NCBI GenBank assembly: GCA_964387885.1 | Contig: CAYLYZ010000010.1 | Span: forward strand, 15,649-79,648 | Direction: 5' to 3' | DNA length: 64,000 bases | Origin: JABGPL01 sp964387885 | GTDB lineage: Bacteria > Electryoneota > AABM5-125-24 > Hatepunaeales > Hatepunaeaceae | Part shown: in pieces, positions 8,886 through 16,745 of the stretch | How the letters are laid out: each line of letters begins with the position of its first letter | Position numbering within the stretch: the stretch's first letter is position 1 | Notes under the pieces: model-generated | Told to the model about the DNA's origin: nothing | The model's input: only the letters and a program-made list of their open reading frames with translations | The model's database searches: none | Program-made: the position numbers and the translations under genes

Positions 8886-11666
8886 CTACTTCACACAAAT
8901 AACCTTAACAGCACCTACTCTAACATCCGTCTGCAACTTTATAAAATAAATCCCCGACGACCATTCCTGTGCGTTTAGCTCGGATGTATATTTTCCGGCG
9001 TTGAGATCACCTTCATGCAGGACAGACATTTCCCTCCCGTGAATATCGAAGACTGTCAGTCTTGTAAAACCTGATGTTGGCAAGGCATAGGTGATCAGGG
9101 TTGTTGAGTTGAATGGATTGGGATAGGCGGAGAACAGGTTGAACTCAATCGGTAGTTCGGGTGATGTTGTTTCCTCAAGCGGTGTCCCGGTTACTGCGAT
9201 TTGGTCGATGAACCATCCGTTGCCTTCTACTCCGGCGTCGGATGAGAAGCGGAAGCGGATGCGTAGAGGTCCTGCGGGTCCGCCTAAGGGGACTGAAGAC
9301 TCCGTCCAGTCGAAGGTGCCGTTCCAGCAATCACCGCCGAGGTAATCGCCGATCTCGACGCTTAAGCCGTTGTAGCCGTCTTCGGGTACGACTCGACTCC
9401 AGCCTTCCCCGCGGTCGACTTCTACCGTCGCGGCGTCGTACATCGTTTCAATGTCCATGCGGTGCCTGATCTGCAGCACAGCGTCTTCACCGAACATCAT
9501 CAACGGCAGCTCTACTGCTGCGTCGCAGCGTGGTTCATACTCGAGCGAATCCGGTCCGCCGAACGCGAGGCAGCCGCTGCTGTCACCCTCGGTTTCGCTG
9601 TAGCGCCAGAAATCGGAGAGACCTTCACTGATAGCGTAGGTTCTGAACCAGACGGGGGATTCGGCAAGGTCATCCTCCAAACTGAATTCGGCTCCTACCG
9701 GCAGCGCAATGATGCCCGAACCCCGTTCAATGTCATTAATGTTAGCGGTTACTTCGATAAATACTGCGCTGCCATCCCTGGCCTCTTCCGAGATTGAATA
9801 TTCGAGGTTGTCCGTATTTCCAGTGGTTTCAGAGGCTACGGGTTGAAGGAGTGTCGTATCCTGTTCGGTGATCAGCATGCCATCAAGGGAATTCACCGAT
9901 ATCAGCCCCTGGCTGTGCATGTCGTCCCCACCGTCGTTGCGGAAGTGGATTGACATTACTCCGGTTTCTCCCGGATCAATCCAACCGTTGTCGTCACCCT
10001 CGACTTCGTCCCAGCCAATACCAAACGCCTCGAGTCGAGGTGCCCTGACCGGGATTTCGATCATGTCCCACCACGCTTCACCTTCTTCGGGAGTCATCTC
10101 CACGTCGAGGACGAGCAGGTGACCGTCCGAAGCATCCTCACCGAACCTGAATCCCAAACCCCTGACCTCACCTGTTTCTCCCGCTGCAATATCTCCTAAA
10201 TTACCCTCACCATTCAGTATCTCTACCAGCGGATCAGCAGTATCTATTGTGATTGTAATGCCTTCTATGTTATCTTCACTGCGGTTGTTGACCGGAACGG
10301 TAAGTGAAACTGCTTCACCTACATCCAATACGCCGTCGTCGTCACCTTCAAGCTCAGAAATTACCAATTCACCGACACGCAGTCCCTGTTTGATTTTTAA
10401 AGTCGGATCGCCGTAATAAGTCATTCCATAAAACCATGAGCGAGCCCAGTTGGGGCGTTCTTCGTCGTGGGCATGGACGATCATCCAGTTCTGCAGGGCT
10501 TGTCCGAAATTCTGCCCTTCAGCGAGAGGCCGGTAGTAATCGTCGAAGAAGAGCATACCGCCGGTTTTTAATGAGCCGACAGCACCCAGTCCGAACTCGC
10601 CTCCGAGAGCATAGAGTACTCCCATACACAGGTTATGCCGCTCTGAAAAATCCATTATTGAACACGCAAAAAGGTTGTAGAACATCACATTTTCATTGAC
10701 GTCGTCACGTAGATCCCAGAACCTGAAATAATCGCGGGAGGTTCTGTTTTCGATAAAGAAGGAGTGGCTATCAGACGTAGAGTGCACAGCAACCTGCACC
10801 ATCTCAAGTCCTTCACCTACAAGATGTTCAATATAATCTCCGGCAGAAGTGGTATTCGAATCCGCCTCGGCTATGACATAGCCATAAGCATGACGGATGT
10901 AGCGCGACCAGACCTGATCCATCAGGCACCAGTCATCGTCGATGTAGTTCAGGGCACGATGGGGGAGCATTAGTTCACCGGCTCGGTATCGCTGCACCTT
11001 ATCGAGATAAGCTTCAATTACTTCATATTCATCCATCCGGCTGAGATTGTGTGCGGGAAGTCTTCCAAACCAGATGTCAGGATCGACCTCTCCATGATGG
11101 AAATCATATATTTCATTTCCCGTCGTATCCTCCCAGGCGCCATCGAGATCGGTGAAAAAAAGGTCTATGGGATAATCATGTAAACGCTGGTTGTCGGGTT
11201 CGTGCTCCTGTCTGAAATATTCGTGGTGTTCAAACCATGCAAGGGGCAGATTACCTGCGAAAATTGCCCCGACTATCTCCTCGCCTCCCTCCTCCATTAC
11301 AAGGTCTTTCAACTCCTGAGCAGTTCCTCCATCTGTTACAGTCAGAACCATGTCATAACCTTCTTCAGCGATGCCTTCAATCCACGTGTTAAAATCTTCC
11401 TCGAGCTGGTTGTATAGTGTTGTGTTTACTGCGACAACGACCGTGCCCTCTTCGTCACGATTAGGACCAAAATGCTCAACAAGGTCGATTGACTGTTCGC
11501 GTTCGGGAAACTTCAGGAGGTAATCCGCGCGGTTTGAACGGTATTCACCGGACAAATCCCGGGTAACTTCGACGTCATAGTCGGATAATGGCCGGGAGAA
11601 TGCAGAATTTAAGCTTAATAGTAGCAGCAGGATTGGAATGAATTTTGGAAGTATTTTTTTCATCAC
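8886..11666 (-). CDS. C25-like secreted cysteine peptidase with T9SS sorting domain
   Basis: The 926-residue product has a signal peptide (residues 1-24). The peptidase region spans about 60-430 and ends with the C25 hallmark 'YYGDPTLKIK'. The likely catalytic Cys335 lies in 'LFACSIMDF' (bases 10662-10664), matching the Ala-Cys of clan CD. The catalytic His is less typical: H295 or H301 in 'VHSTSDSHSFF', without the usual His-Gly. Two CARDB-like modules follow, each with a 'GDDxGxxDxGE' pattern ('LEGDDDGVLDVGEAV', 'VEGDDNGWIDPGETG'). A jelly-roll-like segment precedes the sorting domain ('NPFNSTTLITYALPTSG' to 'KVICVK'). It is probably exported by T9SS as a surface protease. Activity is plausible but the His context is unusual. 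Confidence 0.82.
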   Translation of the reverse strand: MMKKILPKFIPILLLLLSLNSAFSRPLSDYDVEVTRDLSGEYRSNRADYLLKFPEREQSIDLVEHFGPNRDEEGTVVVAVNTTLYNQLEEDFNTWIEGIAEEGYDMVLTVTDGGTAQELKDLVMEEGGEEIVGAIFAGNLPLAWFEHHEYFRQEHEPDNQRLHDYPIDLFFTDLDGAWEDTTGNEIYDFHHGEVDPDIWFGRLPAHNLSRMDEYEVIEAYLDKVQRYRAGELMLPHRALNYIDDDWCLMDQVWSRYIRHAYGYVIAEADSNTTSAGDYIEHLVGEGLEMVQVAVHSTSDSHSFFIENRTSRDYFRFWDLRDDVNENVMFYNLFACSIMDFSERHNLCMGVLYALGGEFGLGAVGSLKTGGMLFFDDYYRPLAEGQNFGQALQNWMIVHAHDEERPNWARSWFYGMTYYGDPTLKIKQGLRVGELVISELEGDDDGVLDVGEAVSLTVPVNNRSEDNIEGITITIDTADPLVEILNGEGNLGDIAAGETGEVRGLGFRFGEDASDGHLLVLDVEMTPEEGEAWWDMIEIPVRAPRLEAFGIGWDEVEGDDNGWIDPGETGVMSIHFRNDGGDDMHSQGLISVNSLDGMLITEQDTTLLQPVASETTGNTDNLEYSISEEARDGSAVFIEVTANINDIERGSGIIALPVGAEFSLEDDLAESPVWFRTYAISEGLSDFWRYSETEGDSSGCLAFGGPDSLEYEPRCDAAVELPLMMFGEDAVLQIRHRMDIETMYDAATVEVDRGEGWSRVVPEDGYNGLSVEIGDYLGGDCWNGTFDWTESSVPLGGPAGPLRIRFRFSSDAGVEGNGWFIDQIAVTGTPLEETTSPELPIEFNLFSAYPNPFNSTTLITYALPTSGFTRLTVFDIHGREMSVLHEGDLNAGKYTSELNAQEWSSGIYFIKLQTDVRVGAVKVICVK

Positions 11667-11738
11667 TTCTCTCAGGAAAAATTTGAACCATGAAACGGTA
11701 GATCATGGAAGCGAACGGGTTGTTTGAGAACTCCGAAT

Positions 11739-11942
11739 AAGTGGTATCAGGTGTCCTCGAGGCTTTTGAAATATTCGTATTTTTCCCCAATTCCCAGGTT
11801 TAACAGGAAATTGAGATTCCCTATGAGATTGTGTGTTCTGGATGCACTTCGCAAGCGAAGCAGATATCCCGCCTTCGCGGGAACGACGAGCTTTCTCAAG
11901 ATCCGAATATTTCAAAGGTCTCGTCCTCACCTGACACTTAAG
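11739..11942. repeat. MITE-like unit with about 38-bp degenerate terminal inverted repeats
   Basis: The left end reads 'gtggtatcaggtgtcctcga' then 'ggcttttgaaatattcg'. The right end, read on the opposite strand, gives 'aagtgtcaggtgaggacga' then 'gacctttgaaatattcgga'. The interior holds two hairpins, 'cttcgc-aa-gcgaag' (11848-11861) and 'tcccgc-cttc-gcggga'. A unit with the same ends and size lies at 58218-58417, and a left end at 63926 runs to the window edge. No transposase is encoded inside, so if mobile it would need one in trans. Confidence 0.55.
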
Positions 11943-12010
11943 TCGTTGTTTATTCTTCAAGCAGGGACGCATGACGACACTTGCTATGTTGTTTCTGGCT
12001 GTTTCAAATG

Positions 12011-12138
12011 AACGAAGTAAGGTAACCTGCCAGATTACGCTTCGCTTGAAATCAGGCAGAAACGGTTCTCAGCTAACGAAGTAAGGTAACCTGCCAGATT
12101 ACGCTTCGCTTGAAATCAGGCAGAAACGGTTCTCATCT
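12011..12138. repeat. Tandem duplication, two 64-bp units
   Basis: Two nearly identical units begin 'aacgaagtaaggtaacctgc' at 12011 and 12075. Each contains a stem formed by 'ctgccagatt' and 'aatcaggcag' around 'acgcttcgctt'. A related single copy in the opposite orientation is at about 56439-56498 ('cctgatttcaagcgaagcg'). The two units differ only at the last few bases, so the duplication is recent. Confidence 0.75.
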
Positions 12139-12227
12139 ATTGATTAAGAGATCGTATCAGACGTTTCTGCATTCCTTGTACTAAATATACTCAAAAGAGA
12201 TACGTATGGAAAGCTCCTGTAATAGTC

Positions 12228-12250
12228 TTCACCAAAATCCATCTGGTGAA
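12228..12250 (-). terminator. Candidate stem next to the binding-protein stop codon
   Basis: 'ttcacca' and 'tggtgaa' form a 7-bp stem with a 9-base loop, 7 bases beyond the stop codon of the minus-strand gene at 12257. No T-run follows on that strand, so intrinsic termination is only possible. Confidence 0.3.
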
Positions 12251-12256
12251 AAACGG

Positions 12257-13564
12257 CTATTCGTCCGACTCGTTTTTCATTTGGTCACGTTTTAACATCG
12301 TTAAATATAAAAGCAGTCCGCCAATTAAAGAAAATAGCAGGAGAGACCAGTTTGGTTTTTTCTGTCGGTAAACAGTTCTCTCACGTTCGTCCCAGTCCGG
12401 AGCGGGATAAATATAATTTCCATCTGCGAATTTCAGAGGCCAAACCGATTTCCATTGCTGTCCCTGTAATTGCATCGCGATTGTCTTCATCCTGTTCTGA
12501 TTTACAAATCCGCGATAGTCTTCAAACCTCACTCGACCTACAACTGTAGTAATATCTGTTTTATCCAGAGCAAGCTGGAATTCCAACCGGTCAATTTGGT
12601 CACATCTTGAAATAACGTCAAGTACAATCTGCATTGCTGCATAAGCTTCTGCTGCATGATAGTCCGGATCGTAACCCCGTGCAAAGTTGAATTCCTTGAC
12701 AAATTCATAAGAAAACGGATATGTTACTTTAGACCACCATACCATTGGTGCAAATAGATAATCAGCAGCTCCTTCCGAAATGGATATCATTTTATTAGAG
12801 ACTATCCCGGTGGTACCCGCAACGAAGGCAATCGGGGTCCAGTTTTCCTCACGGCACTGACGCATAAACCGAGCGGTGTCGGACATCCATCCAATGACCC
12901 AGACCAAAGTTGGTTTGTCATCTTCCAGGGCATCAATCAGTCCGGAGAAATCTTCCTCTCCGGGTTGAAAGGAGTGACGGGCAACCGCCCCTTTCCATCT
13001 CCTCCGCATATCCCGCATTAAATCCGCGAGAACTTCCTCTGAACGCTTATGGTCTTCATGGATTATGGCGATGTTGCGTCGTGGTCCGACAATTGATATT
13101 GCCCATGACACCAGTCCGTCGTTGTAATCTGTTGATGGCGGAGCTAACCGGAAAACAAATTCTGATTTAACACGGGTTAAGGTGTCATCTGAAGCGGAAG
13201 TGATCAGGTAGGGAATGGAATTATTTTGGGCGATTGCGGCTGTTATCTGACTGCAGGAACTCGGAAAACCTCCAATAATTGCGGCAACCTCCGCTCGTGA
13301 ACACAGGCGTTGGGTAACAGCGCGAGCACTATCCGGATCGGCATAATTATCGTGAAATTCTAATCCAAATTCAATACCATCCGGATTCTTAAACCTCTGC
13401 AGAGACTGATTGATTGCCAGACGCATATCCTCAGCAGTATCAAAATACTTTCCCGATTCGGGTAATATAATTGCTACAATCGGTTTGGCTTCAATCGGGA
13501 AAGTGATGAACGAAAGGAGTAGTAAAACCAGTATTATCGAAAGAATAAGCTGTTTTGAGTGCAT
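12257..13564 (-). CDS. Type I periplasmic binding protein with C-terminal membrane anchor
   Basis: The protein has 435 residues from ATG 13564, which I chose because it opens directly on a signal peptide ('MHSKQLILSIILVLLLLSF') and lies 24 bases after the upstream stop. The frame stays open further upstream only inside that neighbour. The body matches the Leu/Ile/Val-binding type I fold: 'IVAIILPESGKYFDTAEDMR' at the start, 'IIGGFPSSCSQITAAIA', then 'NIAIIHEDH'. Such proteins deliver amino acids or related ligands to ABC permeases or act as sensors. Unusually, it ends in a hydrophobic helix ('WSLLLFSLIGGLLLYLTML') followed by a charged tail, so it should stay fixed in the inner membrane with its binding domain outside. 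No permease or ATPase genes adjoin it, which favours a sensor or scaffold role. The ligand is unknown. Confidence 0.8.
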   Translation of the reverse strand: MHSKQLILSIILVLLLLSFITFPIEAKPIVAIILPESGKYFDTAEDMRLAINQSLQRFKNPDGIEFGLEFHDNYADPDSARAVTQRLCSRAEVAAIIGGFPSSCSQITAAIAQNNSIPYLITSASDDTLTRVKSEFVFRLAPPSTDYNDGLVSWAISIVGPRRNIAIIHEDHKRSEEVLADLMRDMRRRWKGAVARHSFQPGEEDFSGLIDALEDDKPTLVWVIGWMSDTARFMRQCREENWTPIAFVAGTTGIVSNKMISISEGAADYLFAPMVWWSKVTYPFSYEFVKEFNFARGYDPDYHAAEAYAAMQIVLDVISRCDQIDRLEFQLALDKTDITTVVGRVRFEDYRGFVNQNRMKTIAMQLQGQQWKSVWPLKFADGNYIYPAPDWDERERTVYRQKKPNWSLLLFSLIGGLLLYLTMLKRDQMKNESDE

Positions 13565-13587
13565 CACTGGCGATGGTTTGAGGACAA

Positions 13588-14349
13588 TTACAACAACCAG
13601 GATAGATAGGTTTGAAAGAAGAACATCAATCCCCCTACAAATTTCCAACTGCTGACCGTGTGCCATAAGCCCGGAATCTGATTGAGGATGAAAAAGCCCA
13701 ATATTGCGACGAAAAGTCCACCGATTGAAACCGTGCACATTCGTCGGAGCTTTTTCAGGTCAGTTACTCCAAGCCTGTCCATATAAAAACGGAATCGGAC
13801 ATCTTCTGCCATTTTCATGTCGAGGAATAATCCCGAAATCGACATTGAGAGGGCAAGAAAAACAGAAATAACGATAAAATACGATGGGAAATATCTTACA
13901 AATGTATTGGGACCCAACCAGATAAGGCAAGTTAATATTCCGGCAATAACCGCGACGTGCGCACCCTTTCTCATGTTTCTAATCACTGCACGTTCGCGGA
14001 GAATAAATTCTCCACCGCCAAAGGGCATATGTAGAGGTAAAACTAAACGCATATAAGTTTCAATCAACATTCCGCCAAACAGTGCCATTAAGATAGAGAA
14101 CAGGAAATTATCAAAGATATACTTAACCAATAATGCATTTCCAAGCAGACCTTCTCCAACTGCAAATAGTGTCAGGAGAGCACTTAAAATAATTCCCCAG
14201 AAAATAAAGCCTTTTTCCTGCAGGTATTCAACGAGTCCTTCGGAAAACCTGAACCAGAATCCGGGTTCCGGCATTTTCTCATCGCAATGAGGACATTTCC
14301 AACTGACTGGTATCTTGTTTACGTTTGTTTTACAATGTGGGCATTTCAT
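13588..14349 (-). CDS. Zinc-ribbon multi-pass membrane protein
   Basis: The product has 253 residues. Two CxxC pairs at the N-terminus ('KCPHCKT' and 'KCPHCDE') form a zinc ribbon of the kind found in many small membrane proteins. About six hydrophobic segments follow, for example 'FIFWGIILSALLTLFAVGEG' and 'YFIVISVFLALSMSISGLF', with a soluble loop between the fifth and sixth ('DRLGVTDLKKLRRM'). I do not recognise a named family. It sits 24 bases before the anchored binding protein and is on the same strand, so the two are probably co-transcribed and may work together at the inner membrane. The function is unknown. Confidence 0.75.
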   Translation of the reverse strand: MKCPHCKTNVNKIPVSWKCPHCDEKMPEPGFWFRFSEGLVEYLQEKGFIFWGIILSALLTLFAVGEGLLGNALLVKYIFDNFLFSILMALFGGMLIETYMRLVLPLHMPFGGGEFILRERAVIRNMRKGAHVAVIAGILTCLIWLGPNTFVRYFPSYFIVISVFLALSMSISGLFLDMKMAEDVRFRFYMDRLGVTDLKKLRRMCTVSIGGLFVAILGFFILNQIPGLWHTVSSWKFVGGLMFFFQTYLSWLL

Positions 14350-14460
14350 GCAAACACCTAAGGTTTCTGGACAGGTTTTATTAATCTAAGTTGAATGTAT
14401 AGTTGTTCTTTGTCAAACGCAAGCTAAACTGTGAGTTTTAGAACACGTTATCTCTTCTGA

Positions 14461-15462
14461 TTAGTATGTTCCGGTTATTCCAAACCGATGTACATCTCCA
14501 AGAGCACCTAATGGAGCGTATGTATAATCAAAATCGAACGCCTTCACATTCAAACCCAATCCAAATGAAAGACCGGCAATTGCGTCAAAACTCTGACCTG
14601 TCTGCATGCCCGTTCCCCGGCTGCGATATCCAAGACGTATAAACACAGGTTTATCAAGTCCTTCAGCGTTAATACTGAATTCACTTCCCGCACTGAAACC
14701 AAACCCCGGATTCCCTTTCAGTTCTTCCACCGTCCAGTCTTCTTCTCCGGTAGCTGCAAATATTGCCGCAACATGCAGAGTCATGGGCATGTGGTCAAGA
14801 GTCCTGCAACCACCTATCAATAACTCTGTTGGCATTGGATCTTCTTCTGATCCATATCCGCTGAATTGATCTCCGAGGTTTCTTGCAACTGCTCCAAGCC
14901 GGATCTTATTCCAACCGGTGTCCCACCCAATTCCGAGGTCAATCGCCCCTCCGGAAGCATTGTCTTCATCGAGTACACCATAGAGATATTTCAATGATAG
15001 ACCCCAGGTGAAAACCTCCTTAATAACACCGGATATATAACCTGCGAAAACATATTCGGCAGCGCTGAAGGTTTCACCGGTCAGTCCAACATCACGCTCA
15101 CTTCTCTCGAATTCACCAAAGTTAAATGTTGAAATATATAAACCACCCGTTGAAACATAATTATTGCTTTGAATCGGGAAAGATGCAGAAAGTTGACTGC
15201 TCCATAAATCAAGTGTATGGCGTGCATAAGAAATCCCAACTTGTCTTCCTCCGTTTACCGTGGATGCCGGATTCAACGCAGCTCCATCTGTCCATGCCTG
15301 ATCAGCGATAGCTGCACCAGCAAGTGCAAGACTGCGGGGAGTCATCAGAGTTTTTGCAACCGGAAATGCTGTACGTCCTGCTGCATAAGTGTTCGTTGAT
15401 ATAACAACTAACAACAGAATCACGATGCTCGCACACAAGTGTTTTCCTGTAGATGTAAACAT
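14461..15462 (-). CDS. PorV/PorQ-like outer-membrane beta-barrel protein
   Basis: The 333-residue protein has a signal peptide (residues 1-27, ending 'NTYA'). The N-terminal motif 'LMTPRSLALAGAAIADQAWT' followed by 'DGAALNPAS' is typical of the PorV/PorQ (UPF0164) family, and the rest is a run of alternating amphipathic strands ending in an aromatic residue ('ITGTY'). In T9SS, PorV carries cargo to the attachment complex and PorQ works with the sortase PorU and shuttle proteins. Many FCB genomes have several paralogues. Three more occur in this window, so the exact role cannot be set. The upstream region carries a 73-bp double-hairpin repeat. Confidence 0.78.
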   Translation of the reverse strand: MFTSTGKHLCASIVILLLVVISTNTYAAGRTAFPVAKTLMTPRSLALAGAAIADQAWTDGAALNPASTVNGGRQVGISYARHTLDLWSSQLSASFPIQSNNYVSTGGLYISTFNFGEFERSERDVGLTGETFSAAEYVFAGYISGVIKEVFTWGLSLKYLYGVLDEDNASGGAIDLGIGWDTGWNKIRLGAVARNLGDQFSGYGSEEDPMPTELLIGGCRTLDHMPMTLHVAAIFAATGEEDWTVEELKGNPGFGFSAGSEFSINAEGLDKPVFIRLGYRSRGTGMQTGQSFDAIAGLSFGLGLNVKAFDFDYTYAPLGALGDVHRFGITGTY

Positions 15463-15546
15463 AGTTTCCTTTAGGTTTTCGCAACTGTTTCTCTCGAAAC
15501 ATAACCTTTTATGTTTGCCTCGTGTGTTGTCCGAGAATGATCATTT

Positions 15547-15619
15547 CGCGCTGGTAGACGCCCTCGTCTGCCAGGTTACAAGATTTTGTTACCGTCACAC
15601 GAGGGCGTGTGACAGCGCG
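15547..15619 (+). repeat. 73-bp bistable double-hairpin repeat, copy A
   Basis: The first hairpin is 'ctggtaga-cgccctcg-tctgccag' (one G-T pair) and the second 'tcacacg-aggg-cgtgtga'. The loop 'cgccctcg' of the first is the reverse complement of 'cgagggcg' in the second, and the outer ends 'cgcgctg' and 'cagcgcg' also pair, so the element can instead fold as one long stem. It lies in the 269-base gap between the porV-like gene start and the 3' end of the gluzincin gene. Full copies of identical length are at 54209 and 56673. Confidence 0.8.
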
Positions 15620-15731
15620 ATCTCTAAGCTCTGGACAGCTCATTTGTAACAGATTGCTTAAGGTGTACTAATAATATAACATTATTAAATTATTAACAAC
15701 ACCAATCATTTTCCTCCTTTCATTGATAAAG

Positions 15732-16745
15732 TCAATCCCATTTGTATGGCGTCTCCCATTCATCCTCTTCCGGGTTTTCTTTTGATTTTTTTCGAAATCC
15801 GTCTGTATCATATTCCGGGAGATATTCTTCGTCCTCCTCTGCTAATAGTTGTTTCATCTGACGTCTCTGACGAACATAAGCTATAATCATTACAACAATT
15901 GCCAGTGAGACTATTGCAAACCAGACCAGGTTATCAATGTCGAGTAGAAAAACCCATTTGTACCTATTAAGAGCATATTCAATCCATTGCACCTGCCAGT
16001 TTTCATATTCTACACCGGTAGCCATGGAAAATGCTTCATCAAAATCCTTGTCAGTTCTGACAAATTTGAGCAATTCCCTGACAGCGAGCCATCCGAAGCG
16101 GTCAATTAAATATACTGCAGCAGAGCGAGATTCAGAATATGCCAGATCCGCCTGAGGTGCTGAAAATCGAAGCACATCATCAACTCGAGGTAACCCCATT
16201 AATCGGTTTGCAGCGGCAGCTCTGCCAAGTCGCGCAAGTGATCCGCTACGTGATTCACCTGCGAGTATCATACACAAACCCTCCTCCAACCAGCGAGGCA
16301 GATAGTTGCCATTTGCAGCTTCGTGAAGAACCAGATGGGTAATCTCATGTGTGGTCAGAGCTTCCAAAGACACTCCCTGCCCGAAAAACAGGGGTGATTT
16401 AACCACTACCTTACGCTTGTCGGGATATGCCAGTCCACCTGACCATCGTGGGGCACGTCCCCGAGTTACTCGATAAAAATCCTCACGGGTTTGAGTGAGA
16501 TGAATTCCCGCTTTACCCTTAAATTTTACACCGAGTTTCGATTCAATGTACGGGAGTTTTGCCTTGAGTTTGAGATCGAGCTGTTCAACTACCTTCTCGC
16601 CATCCGTCCCTTCATAGTAGTAAACGAACGGGTCCAGATTAAATATCCTGGCATGCAGGGGATAAATTAAAAAAATACCGAAAACTACCAAAAGTGTAAT
16701 TAGTCCGGTCAATTGGTTCTTATTATCAGGTAATCCGGAAATCAC
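15732..16745 (-). CDS. Gluzincin-type membrane metallopeptidase (peptidase MA-like)
   Basis: The 337-residue protein starts at GTG 16745, which overlaps the priA stop as GTGA, so translation is coupled. An N-terminal hydrophobic helix ('LITLLVVFGIFLIYPLHA') leads to an extracytoplasmic domain with the zinc motif 'HEITHLVLHEA' and the downstream glutamate in 'LPRWLEEGLCMIL', the pattern of gluzincins of the MA clan. A second membrane helix near the C-terminus ('LVWFAIVSLAIVVMIIAYV') is followed by a charged cytoplasmic tail. It should therefore be a bitopic or double-anchored peptidase facing the periplasm. The substrate is unknown. The link to priA appears to be only transcriptional. Confidence 0.78.
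   Translation of the reverse strand: MISGLPDNKNQLTGLITLLVVFGIFLIYPLHARIFNLDPFVYYYEGTDGEKVVEQLDLKLKAKLPYIESKLGVKFKGKAGIHLTQTREDFYRVTRGRAPRWSGGLAYPDKRKVVVKSPLFFGQGVSLEALTTHEITHLVLHEAANGNYLPRWLEEGLCMILAGESRSGSLARLGRAAAANRLMGLPRVDDVLRFSAPQADLAYSESRSAAVYLIDRFGWLAVRELLKFVRTDKDFDEAFSMATGVEYENWQVQWIEYALNRYKWVFLLDIDNLVWFAIVSLAIVVMIIAYVRQRRQMKQLLAEEDEEYLPEYDTDGFRKKSKENPEEDEWETPYKWD

Larger units (their letters stand above)
11667..12256. other. Long intergenic region rich in repeats
   Basis: This stretch of 590 bases between two minus-strand genes carries no credible gene. It contains a MITE-like unit (11739-11942) with internal hairpins, a 64-bp tandem duplication (12011-12138) and a short stem next to the following stop codon (12228-12250). 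Short open frames on both strands simply read through these repeats. Confidence 0.7.

Noticed and set aside
8672..8902. Open plus-strand frame of 76 codons
   Set aside because: It crosses dispersed hairpin repeats, ends inside the opposite-strand peptidase gene, and shows no recognisable family or ribosome site.
11703..12011. Overlapping open frames on both strands of about 70-95 codons
   Set aside because: They read through the MITE-like unit and its hairpins; composition follows the repeats rather than coding constraint.
12011..12138. Two direct repeats considered as a CRISPR remnant
   Set aside because: The units are contiguous with no spacers, and no cas genes occur in the window.
13565..13738. 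Longer N-terminus of the binding protein (start at 13738)
   Set aside because: The extra 58 codons lie inside the upstream zinc-ribbon gene and would bury the signal peptide starting at 13564.
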